From NCBI GenBank assembly GCA_024529925.1, contig JAFEUB010001120.1:2751001-2815000 (forward strand): DNA of 64,000 nucleotides. Direction: 5' to 3'. Both the position numbers and the translations under genes were made by a program. This DNA comes from Ophthalmolycus amberensis (Eukaryota; Chordata; Actinopteri; Perciformes; Zoarcidae). The notes beneath the pieces are model-generated. The model did no database searches, was not told the DNA's origin, and was given only the letters and a program-made list of their open reading frames with translations. This document shows positions 49,101 through 62,638 of this stretch, piece by piece (positions within the stretch are counted from its first letter, which is position 1; the number at the start of each line of letters is the position of its first letter).

Positions 49101-52100
49101 TCACACACACGTGTGTGTGTGTCATCTGCTGTGTGAACCCTCCTCCATGAACATCTCAGGAAACACTGCATCAAGAATAGTTGAATTCTTGAAAACAAGA
49201 ACATTTAAAATGGCAAGTGGCTGTCGCTTAGTAGAACATTTTTATTCTAGATTATTGGGTGATTCACTGAGAAAATATTCAAAGAAGTGATATTCAGGAG
49301 AAGTCTGTTAGGTGTTCATGTTAAATCACCCGGGGCACTCAATGTCCATGACTGCAAAGTAATTGCACACAGAGCAGCTCCAGAGGAGAGTGCTTAAATA
49401 CATTCTAGGATCTTAATTACGAAGATTAATGATATAAAATGCCGCGTTCGATGTAAGAAGTGTGTTTTAAGAGTCAATACAAGTCTTGGTTTCCAGCTGA
49501 TCACATGCTCAAATACGTCTTTAGTGTTTTGTGTGTGTCACAGAATGTGATCAACACTACTTGAAAATGTACTGCTGGGAGCAAAGTCGAAAGTGTATTC
49601 TGTATATTATTATACTTTAGTGTCTTCAGTGGTTCTTCAGATACAGAAATCGGCCACGTGTTCTTTCTAACCCTTAAACTGACACCATGCACATCACAAT
49701 GGCAGCCAGACTTGTAATTGCACATGCCATCAATACCAGTCATGTGTTTGTTTGTGCCGGGGTTCATGGAGGGAGTGGAGCCTCGTCCTCTCTGTGGCTT
49801 TGTGTATGACACGAGGAGGAGGAGGCACGTGGTTCTAGTGGACTGGTCTCTCCTGGATGGGTTGTGGCTCTTGTGCAACAGGCCTCATGAGCAGCTGTCA
49901 CCATGCCAGCCCGACTAATCACAAGCTGGGAGTTGTCAGTTACACGCAGTAAATTTTGATAACGCTGTTTTTTTATTACGGTTTCAGTTTCAGATGCGCG
50001 TCATCTAGTCTGATAGTTGGTTTTCTTGCGTTAAATTGCTAAATAGGAGCTTGTATTTGTTCCAGATGTTTGGTGGCTGAGTCACACGTAACACGCCGGC
50101 CTTCCCACCAAACACATGACACACTGCGGGCTTGTCTCAACCTGCGTGTTGTCTCACTTTGTTGCGACTTTGTTTTTTGTTGTTGTCGTGATCGTTGGAC
50201 TAAATGAGTCAGATGACGCCAGGTCACGTGACTTCTCCTGTGTCGTGGCCACACCACCGTGCCGTTTCATTGCTGGTATTAAAAATTGGGCCTTGCTCTG
50301 TTGGCGTACGAAGCGAGATGATCGGTCGCGCTTGTGCCGGCTTTGATTGGGCGTCGGGGCTTGATGTCTCTCCGCCCGGTGACAGCGTGGATCAGGCCAG
50401 AGTCAGACGTGATTGGAGGCCGCGATGGTTTGGCCTAAAAACAGGTTGAACGACAGGCAGCAAACTGATCTGCCGGCTGCCTCTGGTCATGTGATCATGG
50501 CAGCCATCTTATGCCTTTACAGTCTAATTACAATACAAATGTGTGTGGTGGAAATGTTGAGCCTGGTAGGCGCTGTTATATGAGCCTCTGCGTGTTAATT
50601 GGGGATGTTTAAAATGAGGATGGGCTTATTTAACTTGGAGGGGGTCAAATAGAAGGAGGGGGGGAGGCTCAGGAGGGGGTCAGAAGACAAAAAGGCAACA
50701 GAATACAGCAACTTGTTGTGATGAAAGTTGAGCGATATTTGGTGCACATAGTCGGGCCAAGGAGCATGTGATCAGTTTGTGGATTTTGTTTTTCCCGTGA
50801 ACTCATGCGCTTAACGTGAATAAAAAAATGGTGGCATATTAATGACACAATTGTCTGTCATTACATGTATTTTGAGGCAGATGTGAGATTGTTGGATTAA
50901 TCTCTCAATATTTCATTGTTGTATTGTGCAGTCTTGTTGGAGAGAGCTGATTATTTGCCAGCTAGTTTCTGAAACTTTAGGTTTCCTCCTTTGTCTGTTT
51001 TCAATCAATCTTAAAATGATTTTTTTAATGAGACAATTTAAAAATGACTGATAACATAAAATATACGGCAGGTCCGTTTGTTGACCTCTTCGGCTAACAT
51101 CCTCCGAAGACGTTGATTCATCAATAATCTGCTTCTGCTGCTGTAACGGTGCAGTTTAGTGAATTAGTTTTTTAAATTTCAATTGTAATCTATTTACTGA
51201 CGACAACCAGCAGATCCACGGTAGTTATTTCCCCTCTGTTGTGTAGTGGACTGGAGGTCTCCACCAAATAACAGCATCCAGCAACTACTAACACAAGAAC
51301 CCGTGTTATTAGTGTTTAAGGCTTCAAAACTTCAATCTCAACATTAATGTAAAAATACAAGGCAACCAAGAGTCATCACATTAAGGATGAGCTTTTGTTT
51401 TTGATAAACTAGAATCAATTAGGGTTAGATCTGTATGTTCTCCCGTCGTGTCGTCGTAAATTGTCTTTTTTCTGATAGTAAATATAAAATCTTTGGGTTT
51501 TTGGACCGATGGTCGGACAGAACGAGCAATTATAAAGATGTCACTTTGGGGTTCAGACATTCCCCAGTATTTCTATTGGATGAAGCAATTCATCAAGAAA
51601 AATAATCTGCAGATTAATCAATCATGAAAATGAGCCGTAGCTGGGTCCCTGGTGACATCTTTTGTGACGTTTGCCTCCGACACCGAGTGAAAACTACAGA
51701 GCCAGTTGTTGTTGTTGTGGCGGCAGCAGAGCCGTTTGTGTGGGTGGACCTGTGACACCCCCGCTGTCCTCTACCCACGCTGCTCTGCTGTCCGTCTAAA
51801 GGCCGTGTGGCTCTTGTCATTGCAGGCAGACAAACGGGCGCACCACAATGCCCTGGAGCGCAAACGTAGGGACCACATCAAAGACAGCTTTCACAGCCTG
51901 CGGGACTCTGTCCCCGCCCTGCAGGGGGAGAAGGTTGGGAAAGCTCAGCCTGCCAGTCCTCCAGGCACACGATGTTCCGGCTCTCATGTAAGGGAACTTT
52001 TGACACGTTTTATTAAATGGTGAAGTATAACCTGTTGTTGTGAACTGTACTGCACATGCTGTGCATGGATGAGTGCATTTCTGTTGTGATGTCATTTTAA

Positions 52101-54250
52101 TGTTTTCTTTCCTTGTTGGATTAATACAGAGATGCAGATGTCTTTACTTCTGTGTGTGTGTGTGTGTGTGTGTGAGGGGTTTAAGAGACGACGTGAGGGA
52201 TGTTTGCTGATCATTGGTAGGAAGTGTTGGGTTACAGCTGCCTTGGCGTGTGGCCCCCCACCGCTCCTCCCAGCACCACACTGCTACAACAGCTCTAGTG
52301 TAGTTTAGGAAACAGAATGAGGAGAGAATATTAGGGCCGGGTACCAAACCCCAATACTTTACACAGACTCAAACGTGTCTGAAGCAGTGACTTTAAAAGA
52401 AGGCTGGAGTTCCATGGCTGGTCAGAGCCCAGAAGCTCCGCCCCCCCTCTCCTGCACAGATCTCTGGTCGTTTTCTTGTAATTAAAAGGTTATTAATGTT
52501 GAACGTGCCGCGTTTCCAAATTGTACTCAAATTGACACGGCGCTCCCTTTGGTCCCCAGCAATGCACCCACGAAGTGTGACGGAGATTGGATCAAAGGTT
52601 TTTAGGATATGGGAAGTCTTTCCTTCCTCCCTAATTAGAATGTTCTGGTATTTTAGAGAGCGATTCATTGAGAAAGTAATTGTCAGATTAACGTCTCTGC
52701 TCTTCTTGTATTGGGAAAGTTGACTCTTTTTTAAATCTATCTTTATGACATGGCAGGAGGTGGACTTTGTTTTAGAAGATAAGATGGTACCCAGCCCTGA
52801 TGAGTACTGCTGCTGGTATTGAGTCAACCAATGTCCAACACAAATAGCTCACGGCCACGAGGGCAGCTTTATAGCACATTGGCATTAATAGAAAATGAGA
52901 AGTGATCTGCAGCTAGTTAACCGGCTGCAGGAGTGCTTCAGTGTGACGTCAGTGTGACGTGTAACATTTCTTCTCCAGCTGTTCCAGTCTGCAGCTTAAC
53001 GATAGGAGCGTGAATGTTTATGAAAGATGAAAGATGCGTGATGAGAACTGTGTATACGCGTGTCTCTAACCTGCTGTCTGCCAAACAGGCGTCTCGAGCT
53101 CAGATCCTAGACAAAGCGACAGAGTACATCCAGTACATGAGGCGAAAAAATCACACGCACCAGCAGGACATCGACGACCTGAAGAGGCAGAACGCTCTGC
53201 TGGAGCAGCAAGGTAACCAAGTCTCTCTGTTCTTCAGTTTAGGGTTAGACCGATGATACCACACGTGTTGTTTGCAGAACGTCTGCGCTAGCGTGTGGCC
53301 GATGTGAGGATTCAATATTTGTAGCCTGCCGATGGGGACTCTGATGACATCATCAGAAGAGGTTTTTGAGTTTTAGCAAATCAAATTTGACCCTCCTCCA
53401 GCTGGCGAGGAGGGAATAGAAATGCTTCAGTGCCGTGTTTGTTTTAGTTTGTTGTTGTGATTGTAGTGATAAAAGAGCATGCGGGTGGCTGGTTTGCGAA
53501 CATGCGTCACGATCTCAACATCAAAGTTGTTTGTGCCGCCACAACATGAGACAAAGCTGAAGTTTAGCCCCTCCTTCGCTGAGCAGAGCTTCTAGAACTG
53601 GTTTTAGATCCATGCAGGACTGAATTAAAGTCTAACCAGCCTGGCCTATTGTTTTTACTTTTTAAAAACGGTTTGTTAAATATACAATTATATATAGATA
53701 TATATATATATATATAATTTAATGTTGTAGTTGAATGCTAATTAAGGATTCTTGTTTATTAACGAGTACAGCGGTCGATGTGCATTAAGCCGAGGAACAC
53801 ATGTAAATAAATAATAGAAACTATGAGGAAAAGGTAAGCTGGGGCACGACTCAAAAGCTGTTGATTTTGGCGAGTAGTAGTTCATGGTTGTGGACGTGAA
53901 GAGAGAATCTCCACGGAGGTTTCTGCCCACTCAGCGGAAGTGCGTTAAACACAAATGGATGGGACAACGCGCCTAATGTCCATTTTGGATTCCCAGATTA
54001 TCTGCATTTCGTCACTGACTCGTTTTGAAATCCTCCCCGTGGGTTCTTGTGTGTCCCTGCAGTCCGTGCTCTGGAGAAGGTGAAAGGCTCCGCCCAGCTC
54101 CAGGCCAGCTACTCCTCGTCTGACAGCAGCCTGTACACCAACCCCAAAGGCAGCGCCGTGTCGGCGTTCGACGGAGGCTCCGACTCGAGCTCCGAGTCGG
54201 AGGCCGAGGAGCCGCCCAACAGGAAGAAGCTGCGCGTGGAGGCCAGCTAG
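46150..54250 (+). CDS. max: MAX, bHLH-leucine zipper partner of MYC, complete with alternative exon
   Basis: Exons are 46150-46185, 46474-46500 (alternative, 27 nt), 51826-51933, 53089-53212 and 54063-54250. The product is 151 residues without the short exon and 160 with it, the same lengths as the mammalian p21 and p22 forms. The acidic N-terminus is MSDNDDIEVDSD. The basic region is ADKRAHHNALERKRRDHIKD with the E-box contacts His, Glu and Arg. Helix 1, loop and helix 2 follow, then a leucine zipper over [21 protein letters not shown]. The tail ends with a Ser/acidic CK2-like cluster (SDSSSESEAEEP) and the NRKKLRVEAS nuclear localisation stretch. MAX homodimerises or pairs with MYC, MXD, MNT and MGA on CACGTG. 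Every splice site is GT-AG. It is convergent with fntb. Confidence 0.96.
46474..46500 (+). CDS. max: max alternative 27-nt exon
   Basis: Between the acceptor TTTGCAG and the donor GTGCGT lie 27 bases encoding EDSPRYHCV. They align position by position with the nine-residue EEQPRFQSA insert of mammalian MAX (E, P and R identical; D/E, Y/F and H/Q similar). The flanking phase is 0, so inclusion or skipping keeps the frame. Confidence 0.85.
46501..51825 (+). other. max: max intron after the alternative exon (5.3 kb)
   Basis: No further exon recognised. It holds a poly-T run (47008-47030), short CA/GT tracts, and a 10-base palindrome GTCACGTGAC at 50223-50232 containing an E-box. Open frames in it show no known domain. 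Confidence 0.6.
47008..47030. repeat. Poly-T run
   Basis: Twenty-three consecutive T shortly after an eight-to-nine-base G run. Confidence 0.95.
51934..54062 (+). other. max: max introns between exons 3, 4 and 5
   Basis: Two introns, 51934-53088 and 53213-54062, with donors GTTGGG and GTAACC and acceptors AAACAG and CTGCAG. They contain a (TG)n array at 52150-52174 and an AT array around 53688-53717. No additional gene was seen. Confidence 0.7.
52150..52174. repeat. (TG)n microsatellite
   Basis: About 12 TG units in the max intron between the basic region exon and the zipper exon. Confidence 0.95.
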
Positions 54251-55585
54251 AGGGGGCGGGGCACGAAGGAGGGGCGATGAGAGGAAACGCAGCCTTCAAA
54301 AGCTCTCGAGGCTCATCTACCCCTCCTCCCTCCCCTCTCATGCCATCAACAACCACCTCCAGCCTCCCTCCCCGTCCTCCCTCCTCCTCATGTGGGTGGG
54401 CTCACACCGGAGACTCATGACCCCGCTAACCTCCCGACACCGCCGCCACAATTGTCTCCCATTCCACCCGATCTCCAAGAACAGGAGGGAGGAAGATGAC
54501 CGCTTCAACCCACGTAGAGAGCTTCAGGTCCCCCCCCCCCATCTCCTCTTTTCCTTGGTTCTCCGTCATTGGTATTTTCCCCCCGACAACATCTACAATC
54601 CCAAACCCAAAAAGAGGCAGCTTGGCTACTTAAGGACATGATGCGTTTTTTTGTACACTCAATAAAGCTCCTCCTCCCCGGGTTGTTTTTTGGGCGGAGG
54701 GCGCTCCTGGCGTACCCCAAGCATTGCTTTATTATATATTTTGGGTTTTATGTTTTGTTTATTTTGTTCGTGATTAAAAAAAATCAGTTTAGAATTTACA
54801 CACGCCTAGATAAATCGTCCCGGAGAAGTTTACCTTTTTAAAATACTAAAGTCAAACATTTGTAGCTTACTTTTTTTCCACTAAAGAATGCGACACCGCT
54901 CTGAAGCGAACGTTAAAGTGATACCCACCTCAGGCCCACTGGATCGCAGATGTTTTCTGCCCGACACGTTGTTGTGATCACAAGATTAAAAAAAAGAAAA
55001 CAGGACTCCTTTGTTGAAATTGATGTTTTGAAGGAGAATATTCCTAAACTTGTACCGTATTTTGTCCTCTAGCTTGAAGTAGTGAATGACTAGGTGGCTG
55101 AATACATTAGGCATCTCGTTTTATATATTATAAACAGCATTGATTGGATGTTTTCAAGTTCTAAAGTATGTTATGCATTTTGTAGTAATCTCACGAGTCA
55201 TGGAGAAATGCCAATTTGTCACATAGTTTCCTAAAGGGTATGAAATGTCAAAAGGTAGCTCCCGTCGTTTGCAGTGCAAGGAATCGGAGTAATTCCCTGT
55301 CGATGTGTTGTGCTTTACACGGTAAAAATCAATGTTGCTGAATCTTCCCCCCCGCCCCCCCCAAGGAAAAAAAGGAAGCATTTTGCGTGTCTAGGAAACG
55401 TGTGTATGTATATGGTTTCCATTTTATTTCTATTTAGGATATAATTAGTGTAATAGTTCTGTTTGTCAGATTCCATTCCATGGAAATTACAAGTATGTTG
55501 TACATACTGCCAACAATTGTCTTGCAAGTTGAGGCCTACCTTTACTATGAGACTATAAAATAAACTATTTTATCCTTTAGCGTGC
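54251..55585 (+). other. max: max 3' untranslated region
   Basis: Non-coding sequence after the TAG. Two possible poly(A) signals are visible, AATAAA at 54660-54665 and at 55559-55564, so short and long 3'UTR forms are possible. A GC-rich first part gives way to an AT-rich second part. Confidence 0.6.
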
Positions 55586-56281
55586 TCCTTGTGGTTATTT
55601 AGCACTTAGTTTGTAACTCGTTTCAGATTGTTTCCCTCCAACAGCCCGCACTGACCTCAAAACAGACTCCAATGTTTTATTCAGCGAGTGAGCCGATTAT
55701 GTTCTGCGCGTTTGATTCAAATGGAGCAGTTCCCCCAAACCGTCGAAAAGATAAGTCGAACTATTGGGAAGTTGGACAGAATACAAACATTCCCACGGTT
55801 CACTTCAGGAAAATAGAAGGATCTAGTGGAGATACACAGATTCTTTTATTTTGTTGGAACTAGGAAATTTAAATATACTGAAGCTTAACACTGGGGTCAG
55901 TTACTTTTTTTTCAAAAGATATTTAAATATATCTTGTTCTGTTTAATGGTCGACCGTTAAGTCGTAAATCATTTTATAACACCATCATGAAAAGTTCGAT
56001 ACAAAGGTTTATTAACTGAGGTCAAACTGAACATTTCACTTTTATTTTCAGGCAATGAAAACATTCGGCATCGCAAGCAAAAATCCAGCTAAATGCTAAG
56101 CTGCCCACACACACACGTTGACCTTTTACTCAGGAAAACTCCTAAAGTCCAGCCCTCATTTCTACTGACGGTCGACCGTCTGAAGGTCTTCGGGGGCTCG
56201 TCTACGTGAGCCCCGCCTGCTGTTTGATGGTTCGAGTCCGTTAGCCGCTTCACACGCAGCGACGTCTCCGCTGACGACTAA
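55586..56281. other. Convergent junction max-fntb
   Basis: The 700 bases between the last max poly(A) signal and the fntb stop codon. On the minus strand an AATAAA at 56041-56046, about 240 bases after the fntb stop, is a plausible fntb poly(A) signal. I see no gene here. Confidence 0.55.
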
Positions 56282-59200
56282 CTAGGACTGACGGTCACGT
56301 GATCTGGAGGCGGCGGCGGCCGGGTCCGACACTCCGTCGTCTGGGACAGGCAGCCGGTGAAAGTGCTGCAGGGCCTTGGCCACCTTCTCCGGACAAATGT
56401 TGTAAACTGGATGAGTTGGAGCCTACGAGACAGAACGAGAGGACAAGATAAAACTCATGCTGTACCAGAAGGTTTTATTCTAAGCCTTCCATTTCCTCCT
56501 ATTCATGATCTGCTTCTTGGCTCAAAAGTGGCCTAATTTTCCAGCAGCTTTATCTAATCAGGTTCGGGTGTAATCACAGTTTCAGTATTACTTACAATGT
56601 GCGTCTTTAATTACAGTAAACTGCTCACCATCCAGGGAGACGTTTCATTGACTTCAGAATGAAACTAGTCTGCCAAAGAAGAATCCATTTATTTTAACGC
56701 TGCACTGTATTTATAGTTTGGTAAGGGGACACAACATTGTAACGCCGCCTCAAAACTTTCCAGAATTGAATCAACACGTCTGAGGTTTTCAAAAAAAGAG
56801 AAGATAATGCTCACACTTCCACTAAATATGTGATAAACCCACTGCCGTTACTGGTTGGCTCCTGATTCTGTATTATAATCCAAAGAGATGATATATGTAT
56901 GTCTGGGGGGGATACAACAGGAAACATGAAACCACATGCCCTCTTACAACCAACACCCCCGTCATTGCTTCGCCTTTCTCATTTGCATAAAAGTGTACCC
57001 CGATCAGGAAGTGAAGCCACAGACCGTCACACACTGAAGATGAAAGGCGTGCATTCAAAGGTGCATAATGAGGAACCGCGTCACGCTCTCTTGACTGAAT
57101 AAATGGCAGATTAAAAGAACAAAATTTGTACAACAGTGAGAAAATAAAAGGGCGAATTAGAGGCAAGATGAGCAGCTGAGACCTTTTAAAAAGGGGTCGA
57201 GTTAATTCCTTTATATTTTAAGGACGTGCAGATTAGACTGTTATTGCAACCATCACATCAAGCCGTTTGGTAATAAAGAAGTCTACGAGGAGCTGGACTA
57301 ATATGATGATTATGTATTTTGGGCCACTACAGATACCTGTTGATCACCTTTCCTGGTGCAGATCAACGTAAATACTTTTCTGAAAGAAGAACTCTGCAAA
57401 AAGAACAGTTCTACAATCACCAAATTATTCCAACACGATCCATTTCTATATAAAGTAGCAACACATCCATTCCTGATAGTGAATAATCCACTTCTGGATG
57501 AATTCCACCCTGGTTGAGGCGTTTCCCCCCCAGCCGCGCTGCAGTCTCACCAATCTGTTCTCCTCCCTGCCGAGGATCATCTCATGATGGAGGTCCACGT
57601 TTCCAAAGTGCTGTGCTATGGAGAGGCCGCTCAGGCAGTAACACGTGTGGTAGAAGTCTCTGGATCTGGACACATGGAGACACAATGCCGGACAGTGTAA
57701 AAGGATGTGCGTGAGTAAAGAACAACATGTGAATCACATTGTGGAGAGCTGCCACCAGCCCTTAGTGTGTGTGTGTGTGTGTCCAGATGGTGCTGTACTG
57801 ACTTGCCAGGCTTATCCAGAAGCCCCCCTGTTGGGTTCTGACAGCACAGGAGGAGGTACTCCTGCAAGGCCTGCTGCTCGAACATCCACCGCTGCCGACT
57901 CAGCTCCGATTCTCCTGCGCAAACACAATTCAGCCAGACGCAAAACTCCTCCGTTACTCTGACGCCCACAAACACGACACGCGTACCTTCTACTGTACGA
58001 TGCACTTTCTGAGCAGTGCTTGCTACAAGAAGACCTCGTTCACAGTCAAATGTGATGATCGGTGTCTTTAAAAAACATGACCATGTTTGTTTTTTTGGGA
58101 GCAGAAACTGGTCAAACTGGAAATGAGCGGTTCAGTGTAGCAACAGTAAACACAAGTCGGCAAAGAGAGAAGCACTCTTAATCCCCTTAACGGGAGGCCT
58201 CCGTGTGTGCGCCACACTTAACACCGGCATAAGGAGGTTCTCTCGGTTTATTGTGTATTGATTCTGTGGTGGCAATGTTAGTGGGGAAAAACGCAATTGA
58301 TATCGAGTTGACTCTCAGGAGAGAAATCCGTTTATTTTCCACTTATTTTTTAATAAGAAAGAGTCACATTTATAGCTATACTATGCTAGAGTCCGGTCCG
58401 TGTGTGTTCAGACTTTGCTATGACCAGAGACACGGTACCTTCTTTGAATAAGGCTCTGTGGAGTAGCGGCAGGAGTCCAGCCTGCCAGAAAGAGTAGCAG
58501 CCGTCCACCAGTTTATTACAGCGGCCCTGGAAGCCTCCTTCGAATCGCATCTGTCTGCTGACGACCCACCGCTGAGGAGCACACGCGACACACACTTTAA
58601 ACAATCTTTCTTCACTAGTTATTCAGCTGTAACATGCAAATATCTGAATGTTCTAGCTTTTAAAAAAAGGCATTTGATGCCCCAGCAGTAATCTACACCA
58701 TAAACGCTTCATGCTGAGTTTAGTGCCGTGTCTACTTGATTAGAATAGACGGGCCGATCACTCATTGGCCCGGCTGCGCTGTGGGAACTGTGCTGCTTCC
58801 CTTTTTGTCCTCTCTGTACCCGACAGGCGACATGTAATATTGTTCTCGGCAATGCCGGTGAAATTTCTCATATTTCAAATGAAGCACCGGGCGTTTGTTT
58901 GATAAAAGCGCGGCGTTCGCGTCGTCATTTACAGGGTTTTTGAACATAAATTAAATTCTCTCAAGAGACGACACTGGAGCCGTTGCATGCAGTGTGACTC
59001 ATCCCGCTTCACTCCATCAAAGGGGGACGTCGTCAGAAAAGCTTCTTTTGTTTTTGTTCACACCCACTCAAATACTGCATGACTTATGAATACGGCATAC
59101 TTTAGAGGGCGGGCTCTGTTAACCGGCTGGGTGTCGAGTGGATGTAACGTCACAAAGCCGTGAGCTCGTTTGAAGAAGGGGGGGGGGGGGGGGGATACTA

Positions 59201-62200
59201 GTCTACGAGCATGCAGGGAACTGGTTCAGACCGGTCAAATGCAAATTTCCCTTTACTATCACACCGACATTTGAAGATATATAAATACCGACATGTATAT
59301 TTAAAGTTTGAAAGGACCAGCGTGTAGACGTTAGTGCCATCTAGCGGTGAGATCACAGATTGCAACTAACCAAGTGAATGATGAAGATGCAAACGGCTCA
59401 TTTTGAAGCAACGAAAACACAACAACTCTTAGTTTCAGGTGAAGAAAACGTAGTTATGAGTTTTATATTCTCTATGAATCCCCCTAAATCCTATAAAAGT
59501 GTTCCTGGACGAAACCAAAGCAGCCAACACAAGCTGTTCAATAAGAGATAGAAACTCTCCGTGTCATTAGGCATGTGGCCTGCTGCACACGGCTCTCTGG
59601 CCAAACTAAAGCTCCGGGGCTGCGGTTCTGCCCTCTCACTTCTCTGGAAGCCGGCACATGACGAGAGAGAATTCCCCTGAAGGGATCAACGAGGTGTCCC
59701 GATGGAAACTTTGACCTCAAATGTACCAAGAGCCTGGCAGCAACATAAACAAAAGCAATAACGGCTACAGCTACGTCTCTAACAGGTTCTGCAAGACAGG
59801 AGATGGTGGCTCTAAGATGCGGAACAAACTCTGTTCTAAATAAACAGAATAAATACCAAAGCGCTGCACAGACTGTCTTCAGCTGTTTACCTACTGAAAC
59901 CTCCTCTGGGTTATAACATTGTATTCTTATTTAATCACAGCTGTGTGTTATCTGCAGACAGGATATTGCTTCAGCACATCCATCTTATTTCGATCTGTTT
60001 TCTGTGCGTCTCTAGGACTCGAGCCCAGCAGCCCCTCGGGTTCTCCTGTTTGATGCTATTTTAATACTTATTTGTTTTTTTTGTTGAATCAGCAAGAAAA
60101 TGGGCCCAAAAGGTGATGGGAGCTCCTCACCAGCAACGTTTTGAGGTCCAGCATGTGCTCTTTGCCCAGGATGACGAGTGCAGCCGTGCCACAGAAGGTG
60201 TAGCCGCCGTGGGCCTCCAGACCCGGCACTCCGCTCAGACCTCCTTCCCAGTTCTGACAACTAGAGGCCAAAGGAAACGAAACATACGGTGAAAAAACAA
60301 ACACACAATCCCCGGTTTATGGAGGAACGGGTCTTTGATAAATTCAACAATAGAGCCGCTGTGGTGGGCTGTACCTGAGGATCCAGTTGGGCGTGTCCTC
60401 AAACAGTTTGGGAATGAGGATGTTTGTGAGCGACGCTACGGAAGCTGCACAATAAGCACTCCTATAAGACGGGAAAAACACAGGCTGATATGGATCAAGG
60501 GGGGGGGGGGAAGAGAGAGAGAGAGCGAGAGAGCGAGCGAGAGGTCTGCTCTTTCTACACTTACACATTATCATCCACATCTTGTTATTTTTAGACTGCC
60601 AGCAGGCCGAATACAAACATCTTTTTTACGTGTGTGTAATCTGTCATCCTGGCCTTTTAACTTATATCTTTATTATTATTATTATTATTATTATAAGACT
60701 CCTTGAAGACTCCAGAAACGACAGTGAGTTTATCCAACAAGTCTCGTCTGTCTGTCCAAAGACTGACGGCTTATTCCTGCGTGCATGACCGGTGGTAACC
60801 TGGAAACACACCTCTGAGCGCGCTCAGTGACGCGACATGGAGCTTCTCTCCAGAGATCAGGAATACAGGCGTGGAGTTCTTTCAAAATAAAAGACACTGG
60901 TCATTTTAGCCGAGTATCAGACTTCGCTAGTAGGACACATTCAGGGCCATGAAAGGAAATGTCCACTTGTGTTATCTTATCTCAGACGATACTTGTTAGT
61001 CTGATTAATTCATTGCTGGTTTTGGTGTTTCATGGGATTTGTTGACAATAGAGAAGACATTGAATATCCCCGGACCTGTCCTTAAATGTTAAGCGGGTTT
61101 GAGCTAAAACGAGGCTGTTTATTCATAGTTCTTGATCGGTTACGATAAGCGTTTTTTTATTTCATTTTTTTTTTACAGGACAGAGACAGATGAGCAAACC
61201 CGTCAGAGAGGAAAAGAGTTTCAATAATACAGAACGACAGCAGAGCATTAACTGGTTGGCAGCAGATAACAGAGTGAAACAGTAACTTTGGCTTTTGTTC
61301 TCTGTTGAAACCGAGGACAATACCTCAAAGCTGCTTATTAAAAAAATCCACCGCCACACAAAGCAGATTCAAAGACACACACACACACACAGGCAGACAT
61401 AACATAAATCCACTCTTACGCAAGAGAGCTGTGGGTATTTCTACTCTTTTTATCAACAACAAAGAGGAACACAAAGCACAACGCAAAGAGAGATAAAGAA
61501 GGGAGGCATTCCTTTAAAAAAATGTCCTACTTTTTCGGGGAAAACACCAAATGTGCCGACTGTCACACTGCAAAAAAACTCACGAAGGAATAACATTGTG
61601 GATACCAAGCGTGCTCCTAATTGTGACGGAGACATTGGCGAGTTATGGATCTTCCTGTGTGGTGCGGAAACAAAGACGAGAACAAAGGGTGGAGGAGGTA
61701 GCGCCATCTCACCTGACATCCACCTCTCCTCCGACGTGCATCACGAACGAGCCATCTGGCTGCTTCACCGACATCAGGAAATCTAACAGCTTCTCCCTGG
61801 AGACGGCCGATGTATGGCGACACGAAGAGCAGGGGGGGGGAGATAGAGGGGAGGCGAGAGAAACATCAAAGGGGGGGGAGGGGATATTGTAAATACTGCA
61901 CATTTTCATAAAGCGCTAATAGAAAGCCAACACGTAGCAGCTTCACCCGTCAAAATGAGTTAGTTGTGTAAACACTTCTACCTGCTCTTATAAGCTATTG
62001 GTTAAATAGAAGATAAGTCTGTAATAATAGTAACAATTAAATTACACTGAATGGTATTTAAAGGCAAACATCATTATACAGCCTTATACATTATACAGAT
62101 TGAAATGTGAATATCATTACACTTAATAATACAACTAATTAGTGTTCAATTATTATTTAATTATAGTCTCAAGCCCTTTCATTCAGACTGATTGTGAAAC

Positions 62201-62549
62201 CCTTCAGGTGATTTGATGTAAACAGAGGTTTGTGTATTCTTCTAGTTATCTCTTTCCAACAAAGTGTGATTTTTTTTATCAACAAATATCAACATAGGAA
62301 GCATCCCGACACCTCAGTATGAAGGAGTCTTATAACAATCACCTAGCTATTGACCACCGAGTCTATTTGAGTTCTATAGTGTTGTGGTGGGGGACGCCGT
62401 ACCTGTCTATAACATCAAAGGCCTCCTCCGTGCCGATGATGCAGAGGGCGTTGACGGCAGCGTAGGTGGGCGCGAGGTGGGCGTGTTGTCCCGGTCCTCC
62501 GGAGAAACCGCCTGCAGCGCTCTGACAGCGAGCCAGAAACTGACACACG
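56282..62549 (-). CDS. fntb: Protein farnesyltransferase subunit beta, last eight exons (5' part outside the window)
   Basis: Exons in transcript order are 62549-62403, 61796-61713, 60458-60375, 60260-60131, 58571-58439, 57914-57803, 57665-57551 and 56422-56282. Phases agree throughout. The first in-window exon starts VCQFLARCQS, about residue 130 of the human enzyme, so roughly the first third is missing. Alpha-alpha barrel marks: GGPGQHAHLAPTYAAVNALC, KQPDGSF, SAYCAASVASL, NWEGG, AHGGYTFCG, RFEGGFQGRCNKLVDGCYSFW. Zinc ligands are present: Asp and Cys of LVDGC and His of FYHTCYCLSGL. With the alpha subunit it transfers farnesyl from FPP to CaaX cysteines of Ras, lamins and others in the cytosol. 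The C-terminal exon is diverged and ends DRQS, as is usual for this tail. Confidence 0.94.
56423..62402 (-). other. fntb: fntb introns
   Basis: Seven introns with GT-AG ends separate the eight exons. They contain poly-G runs (59178-59194 and 60500-60510), an (ATT)n array at 60671-60693, a (CA)n tract near 61375-61391, and a short block at 59310-59375 (GTGCCATCTAGCGGTGAG) that resembles a dispersed fish repeat. No nested gene was recognised. Confidence 0.6.
60671..60693. repeat. (ATT)n microsatellite
   Basis: About seven ATT units in an fntb intron. Confidence 0.9.
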
Positions 62550-62595
62550 CTGGAGAGAAGAAGACCAAGAAGTTAAAGACCAAGAGTTGTTTAAA

Positions 62596-62596
<1 letters not shown>

Positions 62597-62637
<41 letters not shown>
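62597..62637. repeat. (CA)n microsatellite
   Basis: About 20 CA units. It is complementary to the TG array 137 bases downstream. Confidence 0.95.

Positions 62638-62638
<1 letters not shown>

Noticed and set aside
51706..52023. Open frame extending max exon 3 past GEK by about 24 codons
   Set aside because: It reads through a normal donor (AAG|GTTGGG) into intron. Intron retention could give a truncated MAX, but nothing in the sequence supports it over normal splicing.
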